Shown here piece by piece: positions 9,798-19,386 of a DNA stretch of 64,000 nucleotides. Source of the DNA: Symbiodinium natans (lineage: Eukaryota > Sar > Dinophyceae > Suessiales > Symbiodiniaceae); NCBI GenBank assembly GCA_905221605.1, contig CAJNDS010002091.1:336001-400000 (forward strand), written 5' to 3'. The translations under genes and the position numbers were made by a program. The notes beneath the pieces were generated by a model. It saw only the letters and a program-made list of their open reading frames with translations, made no database searches and was not told the origin of the DNA. The stretch's first letter is position 1; every line of letters begins with the position of its first letter.

Positions 9798-9985
9798 GTA
9801 GGGTTTAGGGTTTAGGGTTTAGGGTTTAGGGTTTAGGGTTTAGGGTTTAGGGTTTAGGGTTTAGGGTTTAGGGTTTAGGGTTTAGGGTTTAGGGTTTAGG
9901 GTTTAGGGTCTAGGGTCTAGGGTCTAGCGTTTAGGGTTTAGGGTTTAGGGCTTAGGGTTTGGGGCTTAGGGTTTAGGGTTGTTTA
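9798..9985. repeat. TTTAGGG tract, about 190 bp
   Basis: Longest G-rich array of the left half; near-perfect, then variant TCTAGGG and TTTGGGG units at its right end. Confidence 0.94.
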
Positions 9986-10427
9986 TAGAGGGCTTTTGCA
10001 GGGCTTATGAAGGCTCATGCCTGGGCTTATATGCGGGGCTGTATGGGCCTTCTATGCCCAAGGAGAAGCCACGGCCCTTAACCCTAAACCCTAAACCCTA
10101 AAGAGAGTGTAGGGTGTACTGTCTGCATCGCACTGCGTTTAGGGTTTATGTGGTTTAGGCGCGCGCCCTAGAGTCCCTGAACCCTAAACCAAACCCTAAA
10201 GCGGTTTAGGGTTTAGGTTTTAGGGTTTAGGGTCCCAGAAACCCCCAATGCGCCCATTCAGCCCTAAAAACTTGTAGTTCGGTTGGAGGGTAGGGATGAA
10301 TTCTCCGGCAGTTCGAGGGTTGGAACGGTCCGGGAGGCTTAGGGTTTGGGTTCAAAGTGTAGGACGTAAAATAGTTGGGTGTGCACAGGGTTTACGGTAT
10401 AGCGTTTAAAGTTCTAACTTAGGGTGA

Positions 10428-10520
10428 GTACTGCAACGCCGTCCTCCTGCACCGTCTTCGTGACAAGGAAGTCATTGAACCTTGGCTGTTGCGTGGCTTG
10501 GGTGTTTTAGGGCTTAAGCT
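10428..10520 (-). CDS. candidate exon, unknown protein
   Basis: The minus strand reads PKQATQQPRFNDFLVTKTVQ then EDGVAVL. The plus strand is also open here and beyond (LLHRLRDKEVIEPWLLRGLG), so strand is not certain; the minus reading fits the neighbours. Confidence 0.45.
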
Positions 10521-10736
10521 TGTCGAAACTCTGGTCCCGTTGGGAGTCCCTTGTTTTATGGCTGCATGGCCCAAATATTCAGAGCATCCAGAGAAGGACC
10601 AACGTTTAGAGAACAGATCAACCCATGAGCTTTTTTGTTGTTTGGGAACTTAAGCCCCAGATCCTAAACCCTAAGCCCCAAGCCCTAAACCCTGAAACCC
10701 TGGATCCTAGACATGAAACTCACATCGACACCAGCC

Positions 10737-10946
10737 CTAAACCCTAAACCCTAAACCCTAAACCCTAAACCCTAAACCCTAAACCCTAAACCCTAAACCC
10801 TAAACCCTAAACCCTAAACCCTAAACCCTAAACCCTAAACCTAACCCTAAACCCTAAACCCTAAACCCTAAACCCTAAACCCTAAACCCTAAACCCTAAA
10901 CCCTAAACCCTAAACCCTAAACCCAACCCTAAACCCTAAACCCTAG
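10737..10946. repeat. CCCTAAA tract, about 210 bp
   Basis: One of the longest perfect C-rich arrays, broken only by single-base unit losses (CCTAAACCTAACCC, AAACCCAACCC). Confidence 0.95.
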
Positions 10947-11038
10947 TATCGGATAGTTGGCAGCCCTGTCAAGCCCCTGAATCCGAAGCCCCAGGTCTCC
11001 CTGAACCCTGGACCATCCTGAACCCTAACCATCCTGAA

Positions 11039-11222
11039 CCCCAAACCCTAAACCCTAAACCCTAAACCCTAAACCCGAAACCCGAAACCCGAAACCCTAA
11101 AGCCCTAAGCCCTAAGCCCTAAACCCTAAACCCTAAACCCTAAACCCTAAACCCTAAACCCTAAACCCTAAACCCTAAACCCTAGCCCTAAACCCTAAAC
11201 CCTAACCCTGAACCCTAAACCC
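11039..11222. repeat. CCCTAAA tract with CCCGAAA units
   Basis: About 180 bp; a block of three CCCGAAA variants followed by standard units. Confidence 0.92.
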
Positions 11223-11529
11223 GGCACCAAACGAAATGCTGTCGGCCTTGCGGCCAAAGCACACGCAGCCAAGTGGTCTTCTCAAGTCCACGACCACGAT
11301 GATGCCTGTGACTGCAAGCACATGCACTGCAAGGCACCAAAAAGCTACTTCCCCTAGTCCAACACCGAAAGTACTCCGCCTCCACCCACGCCCCAAGTTG
11401 CCAACATGGTATATGAACTAGGGTTTTGGGGACTTGGGGTTTAGGGTTTGGGATTTAGGGGTGCAGGGGTTGAGGTTTAGGGATGTAGGGATGTAGGGTT
11501 TAAGGGTGCAGGGTGTGGGTTTCGGGAAT

Positions 11530-11668
11530 TACTTGGAGGTTCAGGGTACTTCATAACCCGATGATAACTCTACTTGTAGCCCACTTATGAGCCTCTTAAG
11601 TGCCCGAATATGGTTATGATTGGGTTATACGTGTAATTGGGTTCTGAAGCACCCTGAACCTCCAAGTA
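11530..11668. repeat. palindromic element, family Y
   Basis: TACTTGGAGGTTCAGGGTAC at the left; ACCCTGAACCTCCAAGTA at the right. The termini are perfect inverted repeats for about 18 bp. Confidence 0.85.
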
Positions 11669-12029
11669 GGGATTTAGGGTTTAGGGTTTGGAACCAGTAG
11701 GGTTTGGAACCAGACGAGACAGGGCCCTGATTGTCAAGTGCCGGGGCATGAGCCATTTTTAGGTCAGCGGTCTCCCAAGCCCTGGCCCTCGAGATCCCTC
11801 AGCCCCCGAAACCGAAAATGAAGGTTTAGGGTTTAAGGTTTGGGGTTTATAGGGTTTAGGGTTTAGGGCTAGGGTTTCGGGTTTAGGGTTTAGGGAAGCC
11901 AAGCCCTAAAGAGAATAGAAAGCAGCGCAGACGACAAACACATGTGCATATGTACATATGTATAGATAAGTAGATAAATACAGATGTATGTATTCAAGAA
12001 CTACTTAGTGACATCATGTAATCAAGCTC

Positions 12030-12110
12030 AATCATGTACTAGAGCTCAGCGAAATGCCCAGCTCCGAAGTAGCTCAGGAAAGTAGCAGCACATCTGGTTG
12101 GCATTCGGGA
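12030..12110 (-). CDS. candidate terminal exon
   Basis: The minus strand reads VPNANQMCCYFPELLRSWAF then R and TGA. No repeat inside. Family not recognised. Confidence 0.38.
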
Positions 12111-12442
12111 CCCCCCGTTAGGGTTTTAGGGTTCAGGGATTAGGGTTGCGGGTGAAAACATTGGGTTAGGATCAGGGCTTGGGGTTTCGGGTTTAGGGCT
12201 TAGGGTTTAAGTTTTAGGGGTTCGGGTTCAGGGGGTACATAGGCCCCAACCGATAGGGCTTGGGGTTTAGGATTTGAGGTTAGACTTTCCACTCCAAAGC
12301 CTGCCAAGGACTCTTTGAGGTTGAGGGTCTACGGTTTAGGGTTGAAGGATCTTGGATGATCTCTATTGAGGTCCAGGGGTAAAGATTTAGGGTCTGCGGT
12401 GGAGGCCTGAAGGTTTCCGGATGTTCTCTTTTGAGGTTTAGG

Positions 12443-12541
12443 TTGGGATGTTCCTCCTTATAAAAACAATCCTTAATAGGGATTATCGGAGGGGGTACTA
12501 TAATCCCCATTAAGGACTGCTAGTATAAGGGGGAAGATCCT
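12443..12541. repeat. palindromic element, family X
   Basis: TTGGGATGTTCCTCCTTATA..ATCCTTAATAGGGATTAT answered by ATAATCCCCATTAAGGACTG..TAGTATAAGGGGGAAGATCC. Confidence 0.8.
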
Positions 12542-12582
12542 AAGGTTTTGGGACTAAGAATTGTAAGGGTTTCGGTTTAAGG

Positions 12583-12679
12583 ACCCCTAAACCCTAAACC
12601 CTAAACCCTAAACCCTAAACCCTAAACCCTAAACCCTAAACCCTAAACCCTAAACCCTAAACCCTAAACCCTAAACCTG
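12583..12679. repeat. CCCTAAA tract
   Basis: About 13 perfect units next to the 12.7 kb exon. Confidence 0.94.
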
Positions 12680-12689
12680 CGGGCTCAGG

Positions 12690-12780
12690 GTTGAGGCTTT
12701 CCGTGCCTCTTGCCAGCTGGTCGACCGTGGCGCGCAACATGCCCTGGCGCCCACAAGCATGGACCAACGACCGAACTTCG
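12690..12780 (-). CDS. candidate exon, helical repeat-like
   Basis: The minus strand reads EVRSLVHACGRQGMLRATVD then QLARGTESLN. LVHACGRQGML..ATVDQL resembles one helix pair of a pentatricopeptide repeat, which are numerous in dinoflagellates, but one repeat is not enough to assign. Confidence 0.52.
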
Positions 12781-13078
12781 GGTTTAGGGTGTAGGGTTTG
12801 GGGTTTGGGGTTTGGGGTTTAGGGTTTAGGGTTTAGGCTTCACAATTTAGGAGTTGAAAAAGGTTAATGAGTTTAGGATGTGTTCAGGGATTGAGGCGTG
12901 TAGGGGATTGGGAGTAGGGCAGGCTTAGGTTTTGGGTTTTAGGCTTTGGGATTGAACCCTAAACCCTAAACCCTAAACCCTGAACCCTGAACCCTAAACC
13001 CTAAACCCTCTAAGTCACTACGTATGGCCTTCACTGCGTAGAGGAGAGGAGAAGCCCTCAACAAGCCTTTCCAAAGCC

Positions 13079-13222
13079 TACTTGGAGGTTCATGGTACTT
13101 AAAAACCAAATTATAACTGTACTGAATAATCCAATTATAACCACATTAGGGCACTTAAAGGGCTTCTAAGTGGGTCCAAGTACAGTTCAACTTGGGTTAG
13201 AAGCACTCTGAACCTCCAAGTA
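13079..13222. repeat. palindromic element, family Y
   Basis: TACTTGGAGGTTCATGGTAC left; TCTGAACCTCCAAGTA right. The right end is followed at once by a poly-C run. Confidence 0.82.
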
Positions 13223-13250
13223 CCCCCCCCCCCCCCCCCCCCCCCCCCCC
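13223..13250. repeat. poly-C run, 28 bp
   Basis: Uninterrupted C28 directly after the family Y right terminus. Similar long C or G runs occur near 16006 (G16), 21519 (C23), 22362 (G21) and 59957 (C23); lengths may be affected by sequencing error. Confidence 0.9.
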
Positions 13251-13268
13251 AAACGAACATGTCACTAA

Positions 13269-13440
13269 GGGTAGCTTCATGGGCCCCTAGAATGGGCACT
13301 TAAAAGGGGGCCCTTATATACCCCTATATACCCTATAAAAGGGGACCCTTATATACCCCTAGTATACTACCCCTAATATACCCTACAAAACCCTCGGGCC
13401 CCCTTTTAAGGGAGGTAAGGGACCATTCTAAGGGCAGCTA
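13269..13440. repeat. palindromic element, family V, with internal duplication
   Basis: Arms AGGGTAGCTTCATGGGCCCC and GGGACCATTCTAAGGGCAGC. The core repeats ACCCTTATATACCCCTA, so this copy is longer than the others. Confidence 0.7.
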
Positions 13441-13552
13441 TGCACCTCAAAGGCCTAAAGAGAAAACACAACTCCCCTAATTCTGAGCCCCGAGATTGAG
13501 GGTGGATGATCTTTCGGCCATCAGTCAAGGGAATCGAAGTGTATAGGCTTCT

Positions 13553-14137
13553 ACCCTAAACCCTAAACCCTAAACCCCTAAATCCTAAACCCTAAACCCA
13601 TAAACCCTGAAGCCTGAAGCTTCAGACCCCGAAGCCTGAACACCGAACTCTCAAACCTTGAGCCCTTCGAAGTATAAACGCTATGAACCCTCTAAACCCT
13701 CCAAACTCTCTAAACTCTGTCAACCTGAACCCCTCGAATAAAACACAAACCCCAAACCTGAAACCCCAAACCCTAAACCCCAAACCCAAACCTTAAACCC
13801 AAAACCCAAACCCCAAAGCAAAAAAACTTTAAACCCTAAAACCCTAAACCCCAAACCCAAAACCCCCAAACCCGAAAGCCCAAACCCTAAACCCCTAACC
13901 CTACACCCCAAACCCTACAAACCCTACAAACCCCAAACCCTTAACCCAAAACCCTACAAACCGTGCAAACCCTACAAACCCTAAGCCAGAAACCCTAAAC
14001 CCCAATCCCCAAACCCAAAACCCCAACCCCCAAAACCCTAAACACCCTAACCCCAAACCCCAGACCCTAAACCCTAAACCCTAAACCCTAAACCCTAAAC
14101 CCTAAACCCTAAACCCTACACCCCAAACCCTAAACCC
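13553..14137. repeat. degenerate C-rich telomeric field
   Basis: Nearly 600 bp of CCCTAAA, CCCCAAA, CCCTACAAA and related units, much more diverged than the pure tracts. The open frames within it are translations of the repeat. Confidence 0.85.
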
Positions 14138-14149
14138 CGAGCCGCGCAC

Positions 14150-14203
14150 CTTGGTCACCTCGGCACTGAGCCGCTTGGCCTCGAGCTCGGCCTCCTTCCT
14201 TTG
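14150..14203 (-). CDS. candidate exon, coiled coil
   Basis: The minus strand reads QRKEAELEAKRLSAEVTK followed by the donor GTGCGCGG; upstream acceptor CCCTCAG. Strong heptad-like E/K/L pattern and good splice signals at both ends. Flanked by telomeric tracts. Confidence 0.62.
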
Positions 14204-14232
14204 CTGAGGGCTCTAGGGGGGCTCTTTGAGGG

Positions 14233-14296
14233 GTTTAGGGTTTAGGGTTTAGGGTTTAGGGTTTAGGGTTTAGGGTTTAGGGTTTAGGGTTTAGGC
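14233..14296. repeat. TTTAGGG tract
   Basis: Nine G-rich units just upstream, on the minus strand, of the coiled-coil exon. Confidence 0.93.
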
Positions 14297-14661
14297 TGGC
14301 CGGTTCTTTGTAGGGAATGAGGGAATGGGTACCCTAAATAATCCCTTAAAGGGTATAGAAAGGGCTCTAATTCCCCAAATGTTTAGGGTTTGGGGTTTAG
14401 AGAAGTTTGCTTGGAACATGCCAAGACCAGCTTGTAAGAGTGAAAAGGTTCCTAGGCGTGGGTCTGTTGCACGAGTTTGAACAATTCTTGTGGCATTCCA
14501 GTGGGCATCGTGGACCCCCACACTTTCTTCGAATACTTCGACTGCAGTTGGCGGACGATGCAAAGAGGCTTCAGGGCCCGATTGTGACATGTCTACAGGT
14601 TCGTATAGCCGACTGCCAGTTGGGTCACTAGAGCCTTGAACCCTACCGACCCCCAGCTGCT

Positions 14662-14730
14662 TCGTGGCCTGGACCTATGTGGGTAGTGGTTCACAATGCC
14701 TGTCTCCAAAATGGCCTAGAGCAGAGCCAG
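14662..14730 (-). CDS. candidate exon, unknown protein
   Basis: The minus strand reads AILETGIVNHYPHRSRPRSS then WG, preceded by a CTCTAG acceptor. Family not recognised. Confidence 0.38.
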
Positions 14731-14941
14731 GGCTAAGAATCCATGGTCCCTGCCTTGAGAAGGCCCTTGAGAAGTTTAGGGTTTAGGGTTTAGAGTTTAG
14801 GGTTTAGGGCCTGAGCGTGCACTTGCCCTTCAAGACAATCATCGCGCATGGCGCTTAGCACAAAGGACCGAGCGAATGAACGGCTATACACAGTGTCTCC
14901 AAGCACATCGCAACGCAGAAGTACCAAATAGCTACAACCCC

Positions 14942-15043
14942 TTTGGGGACCACATGAACCCCAAAAATTGGGGTGATATCCCCTATACTACTCAAATCCC
15001 TATTGAGAACCATAAACCCTCTTAGGGTTCAATTTGTCCGCAA
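14942..15043. repeat. palindromic element, family W
   Basis: TTGGGGACCACATGAACCCC left; TTAGGGTTCAATTTGTCCGC right. It lies 15 bp beyond the stop codon of the RRM gene's last exon. Confidence 0.75.
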
Positions 15044-15057
15044 GGAAGAACATGTTT

Positions 15058-15165
15058 TTACTGGCAGCCGTGGCGCTTCTCCAGGACTCGTGGCACACGG
15101 TTGTGGAAGTGAGTGATACCTCGCTCTGCCTCCACTTTGCTGGCAAGCCTCACAAAGGTGCAAGG
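15058..15165 (-). CDS. RRM protein, last exon
   Basis: The minus strand reads PCTFVRLASKVEAERGITHF then HNRVPRVLEKRHGCQ and TAA. CTFVRL is an RNP1-like strand and ASKVEAERGITHFHN is the second helix of an RNA recognition motif. The upstream acceptor GTGCGAG gives phase 0, matching the phase-0 donor of the 15268-15334 exon. The gene would encode a single-stranded RNA binding protein, presumably acting in RNA processing or translation; target unknown. Oddity: RNP1 appears both here and in the preceding exon, so this may belong to a second, partial RRM or an alternative exon. Confidence 0.72.
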   Translation of the reverse strand, partial: PCTFVRLASKVEAERGITHFHNRVPRVLEKRHGCQ

Positions 15166-15267
15166 CTCGCACACGATTCCCGCTGCCCTCAGGCCTAAAC
15201 CCTGAAAACCCTAAACCCTAAACCCTAAACCCTAAACCCTGAACCCCAAATCCCAAACCCTAAACAC

Positions 15268-15334
15268 CTCTGACTGAGCGCAGAACCGGACGAAGGCAAT
15301 GGCGCCCCAATCGGCGGCTTTCACTTTCATGCTC
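15268..15334 (-). CDS. RRM protein, RNP1 exon
   Basis: The minus strand reads SMKVKAADWGAIAFVRFCAQ then SE, followed by the donor GTGTTT. WGAIAFVRF matches the RNP1 octamer (aromatic at the third and fifth positions of the strand). Acceptor CCCCAG. It joins in frame to the exon at 16081-16151 if a GC donor is used there. Confidence 0.75.
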
Positions 15335-15469
15335 CTGGGGGTTCGGGCTTCGGGTTTAGGTGAGTCGCCCTTAAACCCTAAACCCTAAATCCGAAACCCT
15401 AAGCCCCAAACCCTGTTCAATGGCAATCTTCGACTCAAGCCCGTTTAGGGTGTGGGACTTGGGGCAGCT

Positions 15470-15535
15470 TGCGCCCTACGCGTAGCTCCATCGTACCCCA
15501 CAGCTTAGTAGCAGTTGTCTCGAGCTCCCTTCTTG
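15470..15535 (-). CDS. candidate exon within an RRM intron
   Basis: The minus strand reads RELETTATKLWGTMELR with an upstream ACCAAG acceptor. It sits between two RRM exons that already join well without it, so it may be an alternative exon or chance. Confidence 0.3.
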
Positions 15536-15595
15536 GTAGAATAGGTATATAAGCCTGAAAGGCCTGTAGGGCGTATGTACAGGGTTTGGGGGGTT

Positions 15596-15712
15596 ACCTA
15601 AAGGATCAGGGGACTTAGTAAGTGGGGATATCAGTAAGCTAACTGTACTTCTACTTACCTATAGCCCCCATTACTGTACTCATAACCCTACTTACAAAGC
15701 GCCCCGATCCTC
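15596..15712. repeat. palindromic element, family T
   Basis: AGGATCAGGGGACTTAGTAA left; TTACAAAGCGCCCCGATCCT right. Inside an RRM intron. A related but weaker arrangement follows to about 15860. Confidence 0.7.
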
Positions 15713-16080
15713 CAAATATTCCCCACTCTATACATTAAACGGCTTATAGGCTTGTAAGGCGTATGTATAGGGATCGGGGGATTAGGCCAATATCACGATA
15801 GTTCTACTATAGGGGCCTGAATAATTCGAATAGGGTTTTGGGGGGTTATTATAGTATAATTCTAGAGGGACGAGAAGTAATTCCCTAAACCCTAAACCCT
15901 AATTAAAAACTAAACCCTAGACCATAGACCCTAGACTCTAAACCCTGAACCCAACTCTATTTAGGGGCTTAAGGGTAAGTCGGGGGGCAAACATTCATGA
16001 TGGATGGGGGGGGGGGGGGGGCTTTTCATACGGCCCCTAAACCCTAAACAAGCCCCAACTGCAAACTCCAACCATAGCGC

Positions 16081-16151
16081 CATCCGAGCTGCTGAATCTC
16101 GCCCACCTCAGAGAAGATCGCCTCGATGTCGGCCTCCTGGGACGACTGCTG
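16081..16151 (-). CDS. RRM protein, first-helix exon
   Basis: The minus strand reads QQSSQEADIEAIFSEVGEIQ then QLGW. SQEADIEAIFSEVGEIQQL is a textbook RRM first helix and following strand. Acceptor GCGTAG; the exon end is followed by GCGCTATGG, a GC donor (GC donors are known in dinoflagellates). Phase 0 at the start matches the donor of the preceding exon. Confidence 0.77.
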
Positions 16152-16991
16152 CTACGCAACATTAGGGTTTAGGGTTTAGGGTTTAGGGTTTAGGGTTCAG
16201 AGAGAAAACCCTACTGCCAAAACTCCAAATTAAAATTTATTCTAAACTAAACCTGGCAATAATCGGGGCTGCGAAAACACATTGGAAGCCCTGAACTGGA
16301 AACCGCCGGAAACCCCAACGTCTCGTAACGCCTCCATTGGTTGCGAGCTACAATCCCTAAAGCAGGTCGCTGTTGAAGTAGACCCAAAGTCCAGACAAGA
16401 GCTTCCAGCACAGGTCAGGTGCAATTTTAGAGAACTTTGAGGGGGTGAAGTGATATACCTTCGTTTTATGTGTGGTGCTGCTCCTGAAGCCTATGAAACA
16501 CATGCCTAAAGAATCTTCACCCTACAAGTCCTAAACCCCAAAAGCCCTACTACAAGCTTTACATTGCATACCCTTCAAACCCCCACACCATACAAGCTAA
16601 ATCGGATTCAGCCCCAACTGGAAGACTCAAACTCAAGCAGCCCCTACTCCTTTCCCTTAGGGCTTTAGAATTGCAAGACTTCTGTGCTTTCTAGGACATA
16701 TTAAACCTAAACCCTAAACCATTAGGAATTAGGGTTTTCGGCTTCAGGGCTTTAGGGCTCTGGGGGTTAGGGCCCGGCAGTCAAACCCTAAACCCCCAAA
16801 AACTCGCGCAACCTTCACTACTTGGTAGCCCAGAAGCCATCTCATACTAAGGGTACCGTTTAGGGTTTAGGGTTTAGGGTTTAGGGTTTAGGGTTCAGGG
16901 TTTAGGGTTTAGGGTTTCGGGTTTCGGGAGCCCAGCACCCCCCCAAGAAAAGGCAAAGGGTTCCGAGAATGCGAAGACAAGGGGCGGTGAC

Positions 16992-17044
16992 CCAGCCCGG
17001 CAGACCCTTGACGTAAAGGTTGTCCGAGGGTGGTGGGTTCTCAC
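16992..17044 (-). CDS. RRM protein, RNP2 exon
   Basis: The minus strand reads ENPPPSDNLYVKGLPGW followed by GTCACC. PSDNLYVKGLP is the RNP2 strand of an RRM. Acceptor CTTCAG. With the three exons downstream it forms beta1, alpha1, beta3 and alpha2 in the right order over 2 kb, the best proof in the window that the GC-rich islands are exons of minus-strand genes. The upstream exon with the start codon was not identified. Confidence 0.78.
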
Positions 17045-17054
17045 CTGAAGAGGC

Positions 17055-17148
17055 TGGTTTAGGGTTTAGGGTTTAGGGTTTAGGGTTTAGGGTTTAGGGT
17101 TTAGGGTTTAGGGTTTAGGGTTTAGGGTTTAGGGTTTAGGGTTTGGGC
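17055..17148. repeat. TTTAGGG tract
   Basis: Thirteen near-perfect units, just upstream of the RNP2 exon on the minus strand. Confidence 0.94.
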
Positions 17149-17172
17149 TGCTGTTAAGGAGCGTAAACTACT

Positions 17173-17285
17173 CTAGACCCAGGAGTACCCTAGGAATAAA
17201 AAGGGCACCCTTTTTGGTTTTTAAGGGGAATATAAGGGAACCCCAACCCTAAAAAAAGGAAAACAGGGCCTACTCCCGGTCCTAG
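17173..17285. mobile_element. introner-like element, family A, 113 bp
   Basis: Inverted termini CTAGACCCAGGAGTACCCTA and GGGCCTACTCCCGGTCCTAG; flanked by a perfect 4-bp duplication TACT (17169-17172 and 17286-17289). Removing the element and one TACT joins the minus frame ..SPSYGSPS to ..SLRSLTAA without a stop. Confidence 0.85.
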
Positions 17286-17541
17286 TACTTGGGCTACCAT
17301 AACTTGGGGATATGGAGGTTTGCCATAGTATGAGGCTAAGGTTCCCGGAAGGAGCAGGTATATCAAAATGATATGCTGTCCATGTCCACCTAGTTATAGT
17401 TATAAGGTTCCTTAGTAGCAGTCCCGTGGACAGCACAAGACTACATCGGCCGAGGAATGGGATTCGCATGTATGATCCGGGCTGAAACGGAGGCCGAAAC
17501 ACTAGACAACATTTTTTTACATCTGAACGGTAACCAGCCAA
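17286..17541 (-). CDS. candidate exon upstream of a family A element
   Basis: An open minus frame including RIPFLGRCSLVLSTGLLLRN and LSLILWQTSISPSYGSPS. The frame continues across the family A element at 17173-17285 when that is removed. The hydrophobic stretch could be membrane-associated. No family recognised; coding potential moderate. Confidence 0.42.
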
Positions 17542-18069
17542 GATTGGAACCCTAAACCCTAAACCCTAATCCCAGTTGGAGCAGCTTAGAGCTCCGTGCT
17601 CGTACTCGCTCTCGACCAACCTTTATCAAATCCCAAAAGGGAAACCGACCATAGGGTGGCCTACGGTGCTAGAAGAATGGGTAAGGGGAGGGTTTAGGGT
17701 TTAGGGTTTGGGGTTTAGGGTTTAGGGCTTAAGGCTTAGGGTCTAGGGGTTTAGGGTATCCCTAAACCTTGGACCTTGAAACCCTTAAATGAAGGGAGGG
17801 GCAATAAAGGTGATTTTGTTGCACCAACTCCTGCAGTCCTAGTTGGCAACCCTGCACCTAAACCCAAAATCCCCGAACGCTAAACCCTTCATGCCCCTGA
17901 ATCCACAAACCTTACACCCCTAAAGCCCTAAACACCTAGCCCCCTGGAGCCCTACACCCAACACCCCGAAAACCCCATTCCCCAACATCTCTGAACCCCA
18001 AGCCCTAAACCCCAAACCTCACACCCTAAACCCTAAATCCTAAACCCTAGACCCCACACCCTGAACCCT

Positions 18070-18282
18070 AAATCCTACTCTCTCTCAGCGCGCTGCCCTC
18101 AGCGCCCTTCTCAAGGAGACACTGCTCGACCACGCACGCAGCCCTTTTTTTGGTGCGTCCTCCCGAGGTCAGACAACTTGCCTGCAATCTCGTCCTCTTT
18201 GAAGTGTCTGAGGTACGCAGCCCCCTACGGTGTTTCTCAAGTCCGGCTTGGCAATGTGCACAACTTTTGAGGCGCTGTTCCA
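18070..18282 (-). CDS. candidate exon, charged helical protein
   Basis: The minus strand reads EVEQRLKSCAHCQAGLEKHR in one frame and YLRHFKEDEIAGKLSDLGRT in another, overlapping. An unseen short intron or an indel would reconcile them. It follows the 18321-18443 exon in transcription order and has a similar composition. Confidence 0.42.
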
Positions 18283-18320
18283 CCTCCTTGCGTGGACCGA
18301 TGTTCCAAGCCCTCTTCTCA

Positions 18321-18443
18321 CCTCCGAAGCTCGTCTGACTTCTTCAAATTGCGCTCAATCTCTGCTTCCTGCATGTAGCGAAGCTTGTTCGTGGAGCACT
18401 TGCCGATGTCAGATGTTGTATCGACCCAGAGCGTTCCCCCTCC
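18321..18443 (-). CDS. candidate exon, helical protein, GTGAGA donor
   Basis: The minus strand reads GGTLWVDTTSDIGKCSTNKL then RYMQEAEIERNLKKSDELR, ending at GAG-GTGAGAAG, a strong donor. E/K-rich helix. Family not recognised. Confidence 0.6.
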
Positions 18444-18549
18444 AAGGTGTACTTCTCCTTTCAAACCCTGAACCCCACACCCCACACACTAAATGCTCAA
18501 CCCAAAACTCCACACCCTAAACCCAAAAGCCTAAACTCCACACCCTAAA

Positions 18550-18795
18550 CCCTAAATCCTAACCAAAAAACCCATGCCCTAAACCCCCTAAACCCCCTAA
18601 ACCCCCTAAACCCCCAGACCCCCCAAACCCCCCAAACCCCCTAAACACCCTAAACCCCCCAAACCACCCAAACCCCCCAAACCCCCCAAACCCCCTAAAC
18701 CCCCTAAACCCCCTCAACCCCGTAAACCCTCTAAACACCCGAAACCCCCAAACCACCCAACTGAACACCCTAAACCCCCTAAACCCCCAAACCTC
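18550..18795. repeat. variant telomeric tract, CCCCCTAAA 9-mers
   Basis: A 245-bp field in which the unit has grown to 9 bp (CCCCCTAAA, CCCCCCAAA). Because 9 is a multiple of 3, the minus strand stays open as GF-rich text; this is not a gene. Confidence 0.88.
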
Positions 18796-18999
18796 CCCCC
18801 CTCCGTATCGGGTACTTTTTTGGGAGTTCTACTTTTCAGATCCTCCGACGGGTCTGGGACAGAGGGGCATCATGAGCCCGAAGGTTTGGTGGTGAGGTGA
18901 TGTTTGCTTATTGGCCGGCGATATGCGCGGGGTCCCCCAGCGTTCGCCCCGGGCTGACTCAAACTAGGGTTTGCGGTGCCTTCACCTGACGTACCTGTT

Positions 19000-19065
19000 T
19001 ACGGGGCCAGGGTGCTCCTCGTCCTGGGGATGTTCATCAACTGGTTGATGAGGCACTTACCAAAA
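19000..19065 (-). CDS. candidate terminal exon, strand uncertain
   Basis: The minus strand reads KCLINQLMNIPRTRSTLAP then TAA. The plus strand is also open (ARVLLVLGMFINWLMRHL). Neither is assigned. Confidence 0.3.
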
Positions 19066-19386
19066 AAATCACAACCCGAAGACCATGCCGACAAGACCCG
19101 TTGCGCGCCCCCTCCTCCCCCCTTTGCAGGGTTTTGCAATGGAGAACGGAGAAATTGAGCACTGGGACTTGGGTTCCTCGCCCTTTCTAAGGGGGTTTGG
19201 GTTCAGGGCTTAGGGTTTACCAACGAAGCGCACGCCTGCTACTAAACATGCAGCATGACGGCATACCTCAAAAGGGCTTAGAGAGCGAACAAGCAGCCTT
19301 AAGTCCAAACGCTGCTCAAGGAGTTAGCCTTGTCAAAACCGCACAACAACACTCCTAGCCTTTGGCTCAACCACGCGCAGCATATG

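Noticed and set aside
13720-13911. Gly/Leu/Phe-rich minus-strand ORF
   Set aside because: Translation of degenerate CCCTAAA/CCCCAAA units.
17640-17665. Possible dinoflagellate spliced-leader gene (CCGTAGG text on the minus strand)
   Set aside because: Only a short fragment matches; the conserved CCATTTTGGCTCAAG part is absent.
18559-18768. GF-rich minus-strand ORF
   Set aside because: Translation of CCCCCTAAA 9-mer telomeric variants, open only because the unit is a multiple of three.
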